64,000 bases of DNA from Achromobacter pulmonis (GTDB lineage: Bacteria; Pseudomonadota; Gammaproteobacteria; Burkholderiales; Burkholderiaceae_B), in assembly GCF_002885955.2 (NCBI RefSeq), contig NZ_POQS01000002.1, positions 915,215 through 979,214 of the forward strand, written 5' to 3'. Below are positions 7,797-16,867 of this stretch, piece after piece. Position 1 is the first letter of the stretch; each line of letters starts with the position of its first letter. The translations under genes and the position numbers were made by a program. The notes beneath the pieces were generated by a model. It was not told the DNA's origin. It saw nothing but the letters and a program-made list of their open reading frames with translations, and did no database searches.

Positions 7797-9529
7797 CGGG
7801 GTTTCTCGATCAGGTAGGGGCCGATCACCAGCGCGTCCAGCGGCGAGGTCCAGAAGCATTCGACGGCGTCGCGCGGCGTGCAGACCACGGGCTCGCCGCG
7901 GGTGTTGAACGAGGTGTTGACCAGCACCGGCACGCCGGTCAGCCGCTCGAACGCGGCCAGCAGGTCGTAGTAGCGCGGGTTCTGGTCGCGCCGCACCGTC
8001 TGCACCCGCGCCGTGCCGTCTATGTGCCGCACCGCCGGAATCTGCTGCGCCCGGTGCGCCAGCACGTCATAGACGAACAGCATGAACGGCGCGCAGATCG
8101 AGCCGCCGCGGCCGTCGAACCACTCGGCCGCGCGCTCTTCCATCACCACAGGGGCGACCGGGCGAAAGTCCTCGCGGTCCTTCAGCCCGTTGAGCCGCGC
8201 CTGCATGGCGCCGTCCAGCGGCGAGGCCAGGATGGAGCGCGCGCCCAGCGCGCGCGGCCCGAATTCCATGCGCCCCTGGAACCACCCCAGGATCTTCTCC
8301 TGCGCGAGCAGGGCCGCGGCCTCGCCGGCCACGTCGTCCAGCCGCCGGAAATCCAGGCGCGACGCATACAGGAAGCGCTCGATCTCCTCGTCCGGATAGG
8401 ACGGCCCCAGGTACGCGTGCTCCATCGTCCATTCACGCTTGCCGCCGCGCCGGTGGTAGTCCACGTACAGGGCCGCGCCCAGCGCGGTGCCGGCGTCTCC
8501 CGCGGCCGGCTGCACCCAGACGCTGTCGAACGGGCCGTCGCGCGCGATGCGCGCGTTCATGACGCAGTTCAGCGCCACCCCGCCCGCCATGCTCAGGTTG
8601 GCCGCGCCGGTCTTTTCGTGCAGCCACTGGACCATGTGCAGCGCGGTTTCCTCCAGCACGTACTGCAGCGAACTGGCGATGTTCTTGTGGCGCTCTTCGA
8701 AGGGCGCGCCGCGCCGCCGCGGCGGGCCGAAGCGCTCGGCCAGGCGCGCCGGATGCAGCGAGTAGCCGCCCTCTTCCTCCAGCTGCAGGATCTCGCGGAA
8801 CTCCTTGCGCAGCGTCGGCTTGCCGAAAGAGGCCAGCGCCATCACCTTGTACTCGTCGCTGGAGTGCAGAAAGCCGAGATAGCTGGTGACCTCTTCGTAC
8901 AGCAGGCCGAGCGAATGCGGCAGGTCGATCTGCTTGAGCCGCGCGTACTCGCCGTTGCTGAAATTGCCGTAGCTGGTGGTCGTGCGCTCGCCGCGGCCAT
9001 CCATGGTCAGCACCGCGGACTCGGCGCAGGGCGCGGCCAGGAAGGCGCTGGCCTCATGCGACAGGTGATGGTCCAGGTAGACCCAGCGGTCCATGATGTG
9101 CTGCAGCGTCAGGCCGTCGAAGCGAGGCGATTTCAGGTGATGGGGCGCGCCGTCGAGCAGCTGGCGCGGCGCGTTCACCAGGTACGACAGGAATAGCGGA
9201 TCCCAGGGCGATCTGCCTTCCTCGCCCGCGCCGGCGCGCGACGGCTCCAGCGGCAGGCGGATGTCCGCGCCGGGCGGCCGGCCTTCGGCCAGCAGCGCCG
9301 GATCGTAGGAATACACGATGTGATCCACGTCGCGCAGGTTGATGTGGGCCGCCGACAGGCAGTAGTCGATGGCGTAGTACGGCAGCTGCCAGGTGGTGAA
9401 GGGAACCGGGCGCTTGCCGTGCTTGACCCGGGTGAAGCGCTCTTCCTCGGCCGCCGCCAGCACGACGCCGTCGGCGACCAGCGCCGCGGCGCAATCGTGG
9501 TAGGCCGCGTTGATGCCTAAAGTGAACAT
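7793..9529 (-). CDS. Carbamoyltransferase, NodU/CmcH/TobZ family
   Basis: A 578-residue enzyme expected to transfer a carbamoyl group from carbamoyl phosphate, via carbamoyl-adenylate, to a hydroxyl of a sugar or other small molecule. The N-terminal Kae1-like domain shows LGINAAYHDCAAAL and the metal-binding HHLSHEASAF. It also has TMDGRGE and NLSMAGGVALNC. The C-terminal YrdC-like part follows (EFGPRALGARSIL, REDFRPVAPVV, VNTSFNTRGEP). The length matches the family. GAGGAATTCCC precedes the ATG at 9529. That region also encodes the last residues of the GT9 gene, a 13-bp overlap. Family call firm; the glycan acceptor is inferred from context. Confidence 0.88.
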   Translation of the reverse strand: MFTLGINAAYHDCAAALVADGVVLAAAEEERFTRVKHGKRPVPFTTWQLPYYAIDYCLSAAHINLRDVDHIVYSYDPALLAEGRPPGADIRLPLEPSRAGAGEEGRSPWDPLFLSYLVNAPRQLLDGAPHHLKSPRFDGLTLQHIMDRWVYLDHHLSHEASAFLAAPCAESAVLTMDGRGERTTTSYGNFSNGEYARLKQIDLPHSLGLLYEEVTSYLGFLHSSDEYKVMALASFGKPTLRKEFREILQLEEEGGYSLHPARLAERFGPPRRRGAPFEERHKNIASSLQYVLEETALHMVQWLHEKTGAANLSMAGGVALNCVMNARIARDGPFDSVWVQPAAGDAGTALGAALYVDYHRRGGKREWTMEHAYLGPSYPDEEIERFLYASRLDFRRLDDVAGEAAALLAQEKILGWFQGRMEFGPRALGARSILASPLDGAMQARLNGLKDREDFRPVAPVVMEERAAEWFDGRGGSICAPFMLFVYDVLAHRAQQIPAVRHIDGTARVQTVRRDQNPRYYDLLAAFERLTGVPVLVNTSFNTRGEPVVCTPRDAVECFWTSPLDALVIGPYLIEKPR

Positions 9530-10623
9530 GGGAATTCCTCCTGGGCGGCGCGCGCCCTGCCGGTTGCGGCCATCAGTTCGCGCGCCGCCTCGGCGACGCT
9601 GGACGGCTCGACGCCCGCCAGGCAGGCCTGGTGGCCTTCGGGGCAGACGCTGCGATAGCAGTACTTGCAAGGCACGTCACGGTTAAGCACCCGGGCGGGG
9701 GTCTGCCAGGGCGTGTGCTGCGGATTGGTCAGGGCGTACAGATCCACCACCGGCACGCCCAGCGCGGCCGCGACGTGCGCCGGACCGCTGTTGTTGCAGA
9801 TCAGCACGGCGGCCGCCTCCAGCGCCGCGCCCAGTTCGCCCAGCGTGAGGCGGCCGGACAGGTCGATCAGGCCGGGCAGCAGGCGGCGCGCGTGCGCCAG
9901 CGCATCCTCCAGCGCCGGGTCCTCGTGCCCGCCCAGCAGCAGCACGCGGCGGCCTTCGGCGCGCAGGCCGACAAGCGCCTGCATCATCTGCTGCGCGGGG
10001 TAGCGCCGCGATGCGGCGCTGGCCCCGGCATGCGCGCAGATCCAGCCGCCGGTCTCGGTCACGCCTTCGTGGTCGAGCTTGTGCCGCAGCGATTCGCGAT
10101 CCTCGGCGCGCACCTGGAACGACATGCGCTGGTCCGCGCAGCGCGCGCCTATGCTGGCGACCAGGTCGAGCTGGCGCCGAACTTCGTGGCGGATGCCGGC
10201 CTGCGGCTCGGTCTCGCGCACCCATTCCGTGATCAGGCGGTAGGGATTCTCGCGGCTGTGGGCCAGCACGCGCGGCACGCCGGCCAGATGGCACAGCAGC
10301 GCGGCCGGCAGCGCGCTCTGGCTGTAGGCGGTGAAGATCACCGCCGCGTCCGGACGCAGCGCGCGCAGCCGCGCGATCATGCGCTCGTCCTGCTCGCGTC
10401 CCTGCGTGTCGTTCTTGATCCAGGCCGCGTCGTAGGCCAGCACAGTGTCCACGTCGGGCAGGTGCGGCTGCAGCCGCGCCCCCGCCGTGGAAGTCAGCAG
10501 CGACAGGCGGCGCGCGCCGCTTTGCTTGAGCGCGCGCAGCGCGGGGCTGCACATCAGCACGTCGCCCATATTGTCCAGCCGCACGCACAGCACGTGCGGA
10601 CATTCGCGCCAGTCCCAGGCCAT
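9517..10623 (-). CDS. Glycosyltransferase family 9 (heptosyltransferase-like), second copy
   Basis: A 368-residue GT-B enzyme of the ADP-heptose:LPS type. It has the opening VRLDNMGDVLMCSPALRAL, HAGASAASRRYP, LICNNSGPAHVAAALGVP and the Cys cluster CKYCYRSVCPEGHQAC. It differs enough from the GT9 at 5734 to be a separate enzyme rather than a recent duplicate. It begins one base after the stop of the heptose-bisphosphate phosphatase gene, supporting a heptose-related substrate, and overlaps the carbamoyltransferase by 13 bp. Confidence 0.83.
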   Translation of the reverse strand: MAWDWRECPHVLCVRLDNMGDVLMCSPALRALKQSGARRLSLLTSTAGARLQPHLPDVDTVLAYDAAWIKNDTQGREQDERMIARLRALRPDAAVIFTAYSQSALPAALLCHLAGVPRVLAHSRENPYRLITEWVRETEPQAGIRHEVRRQLDLVASIGARCADQRMSFQVRAEDRESLRHKLDHEGVTETGGWICAHAGASAASRRYPAQQMMQALVGLRAEGRRVLLLGGHEDPALEDALAHARRLLPGLIDLSGRLTLGELGAALEAAAVLICNNSGPAHVAAALGVPVVDLYALTNPQHTPWQTPARVLNRDVPCKYCYRSVCPEGHQACLAGVEPSSVAEAARELMAATGRARAAQEEFPCSL

Positions 10624-10624
10624 C

Positions 10625-11200
10625 TCAGGCCTCCCCGGCCGCGGCGGCCAGCACGATGCGGGCGGCGGCATCCAGGTCGGGCGCGCGGCCGAACGGCACA
10701 CGCTGCGGGCCGGCGCGCCATTCGGTCTCGTGCCCCACGTCCAGCAGGATGCTGCGGCAGCCGGCCAGATTGCCGGCTTCGACGTCGTCGAGTATGTCGC
10801 CGATCAGCCAGGACGCCCGCAGGTCCAGGCCGAGTTCGCGCGCGGCGCGCAGCAGCAGCCCGGGCCGCGGCTTGCGGCAATCGCAGGCCCCGGCATAGCC
10901 CTCGACCACGCCGTCGGGATGGTGCGGACACCAATAGAACCCGTCCAGGTGCGCGCCGGCCGCGCGGAACATGGCGGCCAGCCGGGTGTGCACCGGCTCC
11001 AGCGCCGAGGCCGGAAACAGGCCCTTGGCCACGCCCGGCTGGTTGCTCACCACGACCAGCACCGCGCCGGCCGCGCCCAGGCGCGCCAGGCCCGCGAACG
11101 CCTGCGGCGCGTACGCCATGCGGCCGGGATCGACGTTGTAGGGCTCGTCGGCCAGCACCGTGCCGTCCTTGTCCAGGAATACGGCGGGCCTCAGGGCCAT
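10625..11200 (-). CDS. gmhB: D-glycero-D-manno-heptose 1,7-bisphosphate 7-phosphatase (GmhB-type HAD)
   Basis: A 191-residue HAD phosphatase removing the 7-phosphate in ADP-heptose (or GDP-heptose) synthesis. The nucleophile motif is FLDKDGTV (D10, D12). VSNQPGVAKG is motif II. The zinc-binding set typical of GmhB is seen as CPHHPDG...CDCRKPRPG, and IGDILDDVEAG gives motif IV. The ATG lies inside the last codons of the SDR gene (10-bp overlap). Core LPS heptose genes are usually elsewhere, so this may be a dedicated or paralogous copy serving this glycan cluster. Confidence 0.85.
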   Translation of the reverse strand: MALRPAVFLDKDGTVLADEPYNVDPGRMAYAPQAFAGLARLGAAGAVLVVVSNQPGVAKGLFPASALEPVHTRLAAMFRAAGAHLDGFYWCPHHPDGVVEGYAGACDCRKPRPGLLLRAARELGLDLRASWLIGDILDDVEAGNLAGCRSILLDVGHETEWRAGPQRVPFGRAPDLDAAARIVLAAAAGEA

Positions 11201-11919
11201 GACGTTTCCTTCATGGGCAGCACCATCACCTCCGGCACCACGGTCTCGCCCGGCTGCGTGAGCACGAAGCGCACGGCGCGCGCCACGTTGGCCGGGTCCT
11301 GCAAGGTGCCGGTGTCGATGTCGGGAAAGCGGTCCAGCAGGAACGGCGTGCGCATGCCGCCGGCGATCACCGCGCTGACCTTCAGCCCGGCGCCGCGCAA
11401 TTCGGCGTGCAGCGCATGCGACAGGCCCATCAAGCCCCACTTGCTGGCGTGATAGGCGCTGGCGTTGGGCCAGGCGCGGCGCGCCGCCGTGGACGCGATA
11501 TTCACGATATGGCCGCCCGGCGTCAGCCGGTCCTTGCCCAGCTTGGCCATCAGGAACGGGCCGGTCAGGTTGGTGCGCAGCACGCGCTCCCAGACGTCCG
11601 CGTCGAGCTGATCGATGGGCGCCGTCACGTCCACGCCGGCGCTGTTGACGATGGCGTCGAGCTTGCCGAACTGGCGCACCACGGCGTCCAGTCCTTCGCG
11701 CACGTCGGCCACCACGCCCACGTCCATGATGCAGGCCATCGCGTCGGCGCCGTCCTGCTTGAGCCGGGAAGCCAGCGCGTGCGCGCGCTGCTCGTCGATA
11801 TCGGCCACCGCCACGCGCGCGCCTTCGCGCGCCAGCATCTCGCACAGGGCCGCGCCCAGTCCGCTGCCGCCGCCGGTCACCAGCACCACGCGTCCGTCCA
11901 GGGTTTCGTATTCATGCAT
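11191..11919 (-). CDS. Short-chain dehydrogenase/reductase
   Basis: Classical SDR of 242 residues. NAD(P)-binding TGGGSGLG is near residue 15 and VADID marks the end of beta-2. NSAG follows in the middle, IVNIAST carries the catalytic Ser region, and YHASK holds the catalytic Tyr/Lys. The acidic residue after beta-2 (VADID) suggests NAD rather than NADP. It is the third gene of the BON-led operon, between a GT4 and gmhB, so a sugar or heptose intermediate is the likely substrate. The exact reaction cannot be read. Confidence 0.82.
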   Translation of the reverse strand: MHEYETLDGRVVLVTGGGSGLGAALCEMLAREGARVAVADIDEQRAHALASRLKQDGADAMACIMDVGVVADVREGLDAVVRQFGKLDAIVNSAGVDVTAPIDQLDADVWERVLRTNLTGPFLMAKLGKDRLTPGGHIVNIASTAARRAWPNASAYHASKWGLMGLSHALHAELRGAGLKVSAVIAGGMRTPFLLDRFPDIDTGTLQDPANVARAVRFVLTQPGETVVPEVMVLPMKETSWP

Positions 11920-11930
11920 GTCGGCCTCCT

Positions 11931-13202
11931 TCAGGCGGCGATGCGCGCGGCGTGGCGCAGCGCCTGCGTCGCGCCCGGCTCCATCTGCCGGTAGATGGCG
12001 AGCAGATCCTCGCCCACGCGCTTCCAGGTGTACAGACGGCGCGCGCGCAGCCTGCCGGCCTCGCCCATGCGCGCCCTCAGCGTCGAATCCACGGCCAGCT
12101 CGGCCAGCCGGCGGGCCAGGCTGTCGGGGTCGCGCGGCGGCACCAGAAAGCCGGTCTTTCCATGCACCACCGTGCTGCGGATGCCGCCCGTGTCCGAACC
12201 CACCACCGGACGGCCGCAGGCCATCGCCTCGACCGGCGTGATGCCGAAAGGCTCATACCACGGCGTGGTCACGAACACGTCGCTGGCGCTGTAGTAAGTG
12301 GCCAGGGCTTCGCGATGGCGGCGGCCGGTGAATTCCACCCACGGCGCCACCTGTTCCTCTTCGGCGATGCGGCGCAGCCGGCCGATCTCCGGCGTCGCGG
12401 TTTCGTCGGCGTCGTCGGTATTGCCGCCCACCACGCACAGCCGCGCGTCCACGCCGTGGCGGCGGCGCAGCCGGCCGAGCGCGCGGATCACGTTGTCCAC
12501 GCCCTTGCGCGGCACCATGCGGCCCAGCTGCAGCAGCGTAAACGCGCCGTCGTCCCAGCCCAGCGCCGCGCGCGCGCTGGCGCGGGTCTGCGGCATCATC
12601 TCGGCGGCGTCGTAGCCGCAGGGCACGATGGCGATGCGGCGCGGGTCGGCGCCGTAGAGTTCCATCAGGTCGCGGCGGTCCTGCGGACATTCCGCGATGA
12701 TGCGGTCGGCGCGGCGGATGATCTCTTCCTCGATGTCGAAGCGGCTGTCGGGAAACAGGTCCGCCTCCTGCTGGTGCTGGCGGCGCACCTTGCCCAGCGC
12801 ATGGAAGGTCACCGCCAGCGGGATGCCGTAGCGCTGCGAAACCGGCAGCGCGGCCATCGCCGACATGAAGAAATTGGCGTGGATGGCGTCGTAGCTGCGG
12901 GCCTGGGCGCCGAAGTAGTGCATCAGATAGTCGGAGAACGCGTCCATGTGCGGCAGCAGTTGCTCCTTGGGCAGATAGGCGTCGGGCCCGGCCGGCACAT
13001 GGATCACGCGCACATTGCGCAGCCAGGCATGTTCGGGCTCCAGCGCCGGATTGTCCTTGCGGGTGAACACGTCGACCTGCACGCCGGCGCGCGCCAGTTC
13101 GCGCGCCACGTGCGCCACATAGACGTTCTGGCCGCCGCTGTCCACGCTGCCGGCGACCGCCAGCGGCGATGCGTGTTCGCTGATGAGGGCGATTTTCTTC
13201 AT
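11931..13202 (-). CDS. Glycosyltransferase family 4, sucrose-synthase-like
   Basis: A 423-residue retaining GT-B enzyme. The N-terminal ISEHASPLAVAGSVDSGGQN is the acceptor-domain opening shared with sucrose-phosphate-synthase-like and MshA-like transferases. VTFHALGKVRR and IAECPQDRRDL follow. The donor domain has LGRMVPRKGVDNVI, TTPWYEPFGITPVEAMACG (the E-x7-E motif) and VGSDTGGIRSTV. Its start is in an ATGA overlap with the BON gene. As the first transferase of the operon it may begin chain assembly; the product is unknown. Confidence 0.83.
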   Translation of the reverse strand: MKKIALISEHASPLAVAGSVDSGGQNVYVAHVARELARAGVQVDVFTRKDNPALEPEHAWLRNVRVIHVPAGPDAYLPKEQLLPHMDAFSDYLMHYFGAQARSYDAIHANFFMSAMAALPVSQRYGIPLAVTFHALGKVRRQHQQEADLFPDSRFDIEEEIIRRADRIIAECPQDRRDLMELYGADPRRIAIVPCGYDAAEMMPQTRASARAALGWDDGAFTLLQLGRMVPRKGVDNVIRALGRLRRRHGVDARLCVVGGNTDDADETATPEIGRLRRIAEEEQVAPWVEFTGRRHREALATYYSASDVFVTTPWYEPFGITPVEAMACGRPVVGSDTGGIRSTVVHGKTGFLVPPRDPDSLARRLAELAVDSTLRARMGEAGRLRARRLYTWKRVGEDLLAIYRQMEPGATQALRHAARIAA

Positions 13203-13960
13203 GATGCGGCTCCTGGGCTGGCGATCCGGATGCGGTTGTCGACGTCGCGCACGCCGGGGCAGGCGTCCACGCTGTCTTCGATGCGATGCTTGGTGCGGCG
13301 GTCGGGCGCGGTGCCTTCCAGCGTCACGCAGCCTTCGGACACGCTGACCGAAACGTCGCTGACGTCCAGGCCGCTGTGGGCCAGGTACTCGCACACGATT
13401 TCGCGCACGCGTTCGTCGGTGCGCACATAGCCCTTGGGGTCGATACGCCGCGAACCGCGGTCGCGCCAGGCCTGCAGGCCGCGGTCATAGCCGCCGCGCT
13501 CGGCGGTCTCGAACGACAGATCGGGCTCGTCTTCCCATACGGGACGGTCCCCGTAATAACCGCCTTCCTCGTCGCCGTAGGAAGTCGGCCCGCTATAGGA
13601 CGGCTCGCGCGAACCGTAGACCTGCTGGCGCTGGAACGAGGGATCTTCGCGGCTGAAGCCGCCGTAGCTGCTCTGCCCCGGATCGGCGCTGCGGCTGCGC
13701 AGGCCGCCGCGGGTCATGCGGGCGCCGGGGCTGCGCGTGCCTTCGCCCTGGTAGCCGTAGGACGGCGCCGGATCGCGCCACGGCTCGCGGCGTCCGGCGG
13801 GACCGGACCGGTCGCGGTCGCGGTCAGGGTCCGGCTCGCTTGGCCGCCATCCGCGCTGCGAAGCCGGCCGATAGGGGCCGCCGCGGGACGCTTCCCGGCC
13901 GGGGTCCCTGTCGTAGTCGTCGGCGTCGTGCCACGGCGCTTGCCTTGGATCTTGCTTCAT
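13199..13960 (-). CDS. BON-domain protein with long disordered N-terminus
   Basis: A 253-residue protein. Residues 1 to about 170 are low-complexity and rich in Arg, Asp, Gly, Ser, Tyr and Pro (DRDRDRSGP). Residues of about 180-248 form a BON domain (VREIVCEYLAHSGLDVSDVS...VTLEGTAPDRRTKHRIEDSVD...VDNRIRI), a fold that binds phospholipid or envelope structures. No signal peptide is seen, unlike periplasmic BON proteins such as OsmY. It is the first gene of the glycan operon, behind a sigma-54-like element, and is coupled to the GT4 by ATGA. Its role in the pathway is not evident. Confidence 0.72.
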   Translation of the reverse strand: MKQDPRQAPWHDADDYDRDPGREASRGGPYRPASQRGWRPSEPDPDRDRDRSGPAGRREPWRDPAPSYGYQGEGTRSPGARMTRGGLRSRSADPGQSSYGGFSREDPSFQRQQVYGSREPSYSGPTSYGDEEGGYYGDRPVWEDEPDLSFETAERGGYDRGLQAWRDRGSRRIDPKGYVRTDERVREIVCEYLAHSGLDVSDVSVSVSEGCVTLEGTAPDRRTKHRIEDSVDACPGVRDVDNRIRIASPGAAS

Positions 13961-14025
13961 CGTCTTCTCCCTGTTGCGAAATCGCGAGCCGCCGGGCGGC
14001 TGGCAGGCTTACGCATCGGGGAGAA

Positions 14026-14039
14026 GCAAGTGATGTGCC
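14026..14039 (-). promoter_or_regulatory. Sigma-54-like promoter of the BON/glycan operon
   Basis: The minus strand reads GGCACATCACTTGC followed by T, with a GG-N10-GC spacing and TTGCT at -12. It ends 65 bp before the BON start codon in a 132-bp gap and would drive the eleven-gene run down to udgX. Confidence 0.55.
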
Positions 14040-14092
14040 GAAACGGTTCTGTACGGGCGCGATGGACGGCCGCGCGATGTACCCGGCACTTC

Positions 14093-16810
14093 TTACCCGC
14101 GCGTGTAAGAAGTGCCCGGCCGCCTCGCGGGCAGCAGCGATCCGACCGTGGCCAGCAATTCGTTGGGGTCCACCGGCTTGGACAGATGCACCTGGAATCC
14201 CGCCAGTAGGCTGCGCAGCCGCGCTTCCTGGCTGACGTGGCCGGACAGCGCGATGGCCGGCAGCCGGTGGGCCAGCGCCGCGCCGCGTTCGGCCTCCATC
14301 GCGCGGATGCGGCCCACGACTTCGTAGCCGTCGATGTCGCCCAGCGTCAGGTCGCAGATCAGCACCTGCGGCCACTGCTCCACCGGCAAGGCCTCGAAGG
14401 CCGCCAGCGCCTGCTCGCCATCCTTGTGCTCGGCCACCCGCGCGCCGTTGTCGCGCAGTATTTCGGCCAGCATCTCGCGCGCTTCGGGCTGGTCGTCCAC
14501 CACCATGACGTAGGCGTCCTGCAAGGTCGATAGATGCATGTCGGGGCGGATCTCCGCGGGCTCCACGGCGCGCACCGGAAAGTCCACGGAATACGTCAAC
14601 CCGCCGGTGGCGGCGGACACGCTATGGAAGACCCCGCCCTGGCGCTGCACGCGCGCGGCCAGTTGCGCCGGGTCCAGCGCGGCCGCGGCGCGGATGGAAT
14701 CGGGAACGTTCAGCGCAACGTCAGCTTCGGCGGACGGTTCTTCGTCCGCGCGCCCGGTGCGGCCGTCGGTCACGGCCAGCCGCGTCATCGGTCCTTCGCG
14801 GTGCAGGCGGATTTCTATCCGTCCGCCCGGCGGCGTGACCGCGATGGCGTGCAGGCACAGGTCCCACACCACTTGCTGCAAGGAGCTGGGATCGCCCGTG
14901 ATGCGCGCGGCCTCGCTGCCGATCAGCGTGTACAGGTTGACGCCCTTCTGCTGCGCGGCGTCGCGCAGCGCGTCCAGCACCCCGGCCACCACGGCCATCA
15001 GGTTGACCGGCTGGCGCGTCTCGCGGTCGCGCGCTTCATCCAGCGCGGACTGCTGGCGCTGCAGCGCCCACATCTGCGCATACATGCCCTGCCGCGCCAG
15101 CAGATCGTCGTGGCGGCCCTGCTCGACGATGCGGCCGCGGTCCAGCACCACGATGTTGTGCGCATGCACGATGGTGGACAGACGGTGCGCGATGATGAGC
15201 GTGGTGCGCCCCCGCGACAGCCGTTCCAGTTCGGCCTGGATGGCGCGTTCGGTGCGCGTGTCCAGCGCCGACGTGGCCTCGTCGAACACCAGGATGGAAG
15301 GGTTCTTCAGGATCGCCCGCGCGATGGCGATGCGCTGGCGCTCGCCGCCCGACAGCTTCACGCCGCGCTCGCCCACTGGCGTCTCGTAGCCGTCGGGCAG
15401 GCTTTCGATGAAATCGTGCACCCGCGCCCCGCGCGCGGCCTGCACGATCTGGTCGCGCGTGGCCTCGGGCCGGCTGTAGGCGATGTTGTAGGCGATGGTC
15501 TCGTTGAACAGCAGCGTGTCCTGCGGCACGATGCCCAGCGCCCGCCGCAGGCTGCGCACGTTCACGGTGCGCAGGTCCTGGCCGTTGATCAGGATGCGGC
15601 CGCTGTCGGCGTCATAGAAGCGCAGCAGCAGGCGCGCCAGCGTCGACTTGCCCGAACCGCTGCCGCCCACCACCGCCAGCGTGGTGCCCGCCGGCACCGC
15701 CAGGTCGATGTCCCACAGGATCTGGCGTCCGGGCTGGTAGCCGAAGCCCACGTTCTCGAAGCGGATCTCGCCCGCGCCCGGCTCCAGCGCCGGCAGGCGC
15801 GCGTCGTCGCCGGTCTCGGGCGGATAGCGCAGCAGGTCGCATACGCGCTCGGCGTTGACGAAGGCCTCCTTGGCCTGGCGGAAAATCAGCCCCAGCGTGT
15901 TCAGCGGCAGGCAGATCTGGATGATGTAGGCGTTCACCAGCACCAGGTCGCCCACGCTCATCTGCGTGCTGACGACCTGCTGGCCCGCCAGCAGCATCAC
16001 CGCCGCCACGCCGCAGGCGATGATCCCGCTCTGGCCGACGTGCAGGCGCGACAGCGAACGCTGGTTGCGGATGCCGACGTCGGTCCATTCGCGCAGCACC
16101 TTCGACAGGCGCTCGGACTCCAGCGCTTCGTTGGCGTTGACCTTGACCGCCTCGTAATTGAGCAGGCTGTCCACCATCCTGCCGCTGGCGCGCGAGTCCA
16201 GCTCGTTGAGCCGCCGCTGGTAGACGACGCGCTTGCGCACCAGCACCGTGGTGTAGCTGAAATACGCCACGAACGTGACCGTGACGATGAGCGCGAACCA
16301 GACGCTGTATCCCATCACCAGGATCAGCACCACCGACACGATCTCGATCAGCGTGGGCAGCAGCGTGAACAGCCCCGTGCCCAGCAGGAAACCCACGCCC
16401 GCGGTGCCGCGCTCCACGTCGCGCGCCAGGCCGCCGGTCTGGCGCGCCCCGTGAAAGCGCGCCCCCAGCCGCTGCAGCTGCTCGAACACGCGCACGGTGA
16501 AATCGGCCACGGTGCGCTGCGCCACCCGCACGAAGACCACGTCGCGCAGCTCCGTGAACACGCTGCCGCCGAAGCGGATCAGCGCGTAGCCCAGCAGCAG
16601 GAACACGGGCAGCGTCAGCGCGCCGGGCGCGCCGAGCGTATCCACGATCAGCTTGAGCACCACTGGCACCAGCACCATCAGCAGCTTGGCCGCCACCAGC
16701 AGCCCCACCGCCGCGGCCGTGCGGCGGCGGTACTTCCACAGCGCGCGCGCAATACTGCGCGTGACCTCTTTGCGGGCGAAGTCTGGGTCGTTGTTCTCGG
16801 GTGGGTTCAT
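14093..16810 (-). CDS. ABC exporter fused to a degenerate kinase-type ATPase domain and a receiver domain
   Basis: A 905-residue fusion. Residues of about 20-320 are an Atm1/MsbA-type six-helix exporter domain. Residues 345-585 are the nucleotide-binding domain, with Walker A GGSGSGKST (382-390), signature LSGGE (486-490), Walker B ILVFDE (506-511) and H542. Residues of about 600-745 resemble a histidine-kinase HATPase domain but look degenerate: the N-box position is His654 within LCLHAIAVTP and no clear G2 box is seen. Residues of about 766-892 are a full receiver domain with D772/D773, acceptor D820, S856 and K878. No dimerisation/His phosphotransfer segment is seen, so phosphate would come from another kinase. 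Exporter activity may be switched by phosphorylation. The cargo is presumably the neighbouring glycan or a lipid, which is inferred. Confidence 0.88.
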   Translation of the reverse strand: MNPPENNDPDFARKEVTRSIARALWKYRRRTAAAVGLLVAAKLLMVLVPVVLKLIVDTLGAPGALTLPVFLLLGYALIRFGGSVFTELRDVVFVRVAQRTVADFTVRVFEQLQRLGARFHGARQTGGLARDVERGTAGVGFLLGTGLFTLLPTLIEIVSVVLILVMGYSVWFALIVTVTFVAYFSYTTVLVRKRVVYQRRLNELDSRASGRMVDSLLNYEAVKVNANEALESERLSKVLREWTDVGIRNQRSLSRLHVGQSGIIACGVAAVMLLAGQQVVSTQMSVGDLVLVNAYIIQICLPLNTLGLIFRQAKEAFVNAERVCDLLRYPPETGDDARLPALEPGAGEIRFENVGFGYQPGRQILWDIDLAVPAGTTLAVVGGSGSGKSTLARLLLRFYDADSGRILINGQDLRTVNVRSLRRALGIVPQDTLLFNETIAYNIAYSRPEATRDQIVQAARGARVHDFIESLPDGYETPVGERGVKLSGGERQRIAIARAILKNPSILVFDEATSALDTRTERAIQAELERLSRGRTTLIIAHRLSTIVHAHNIVVLDRGRIVEQGRHDDLLARQGMYAQMWALQRQQSALDEARDRETRQPVNLMAVVAGVLDALRDAAQQKGVNLYTLIGSEAARITGDPSSLQQVVWDLCLHAIAVTPPGGRIEIRLHREGPMTRLAVTDGRTGRADEEPSAEADVALNVPDSIRAAAALDPAQLAARVQRQGGVFHSVSAATGGLTYSVDFPVRAVEPAEIRPDMHLSTLQDAYVMVVDDQPEAREMLAEILRDNGARVAEHKDGEQALAAFEALPVEQWPQVLICDLTLGDIDGYEVVGRIRAMEAERGAALAHRLPAIALSGHVSQEARLRSLLAGFQVHLSKPVDPNELLATVGSLLPARRPGTSYTRG

Positions 16811-16843
16811 GGCGCGGCCTCCAGGGCGATCCGCGCCGGGCCA

Positions 16844-16857
16844 GCAAACGCCATTCC
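16844..16857 (-). promoter_or_regulatory. Possible sigma-54-like promoter for the ABC-receiver gene
   Basis: The minus strand reads GGAATGGCGTTTGC followed by T. The -12 half is good (TTTGCT) but the -24 half has two mismatches to GGCACG. It ends 33 bp before the ATG at 16810, matching the spacing of the better sites. Confidence 0.35.
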
Positions 16858-16867
16858 GCGGGCAGGA

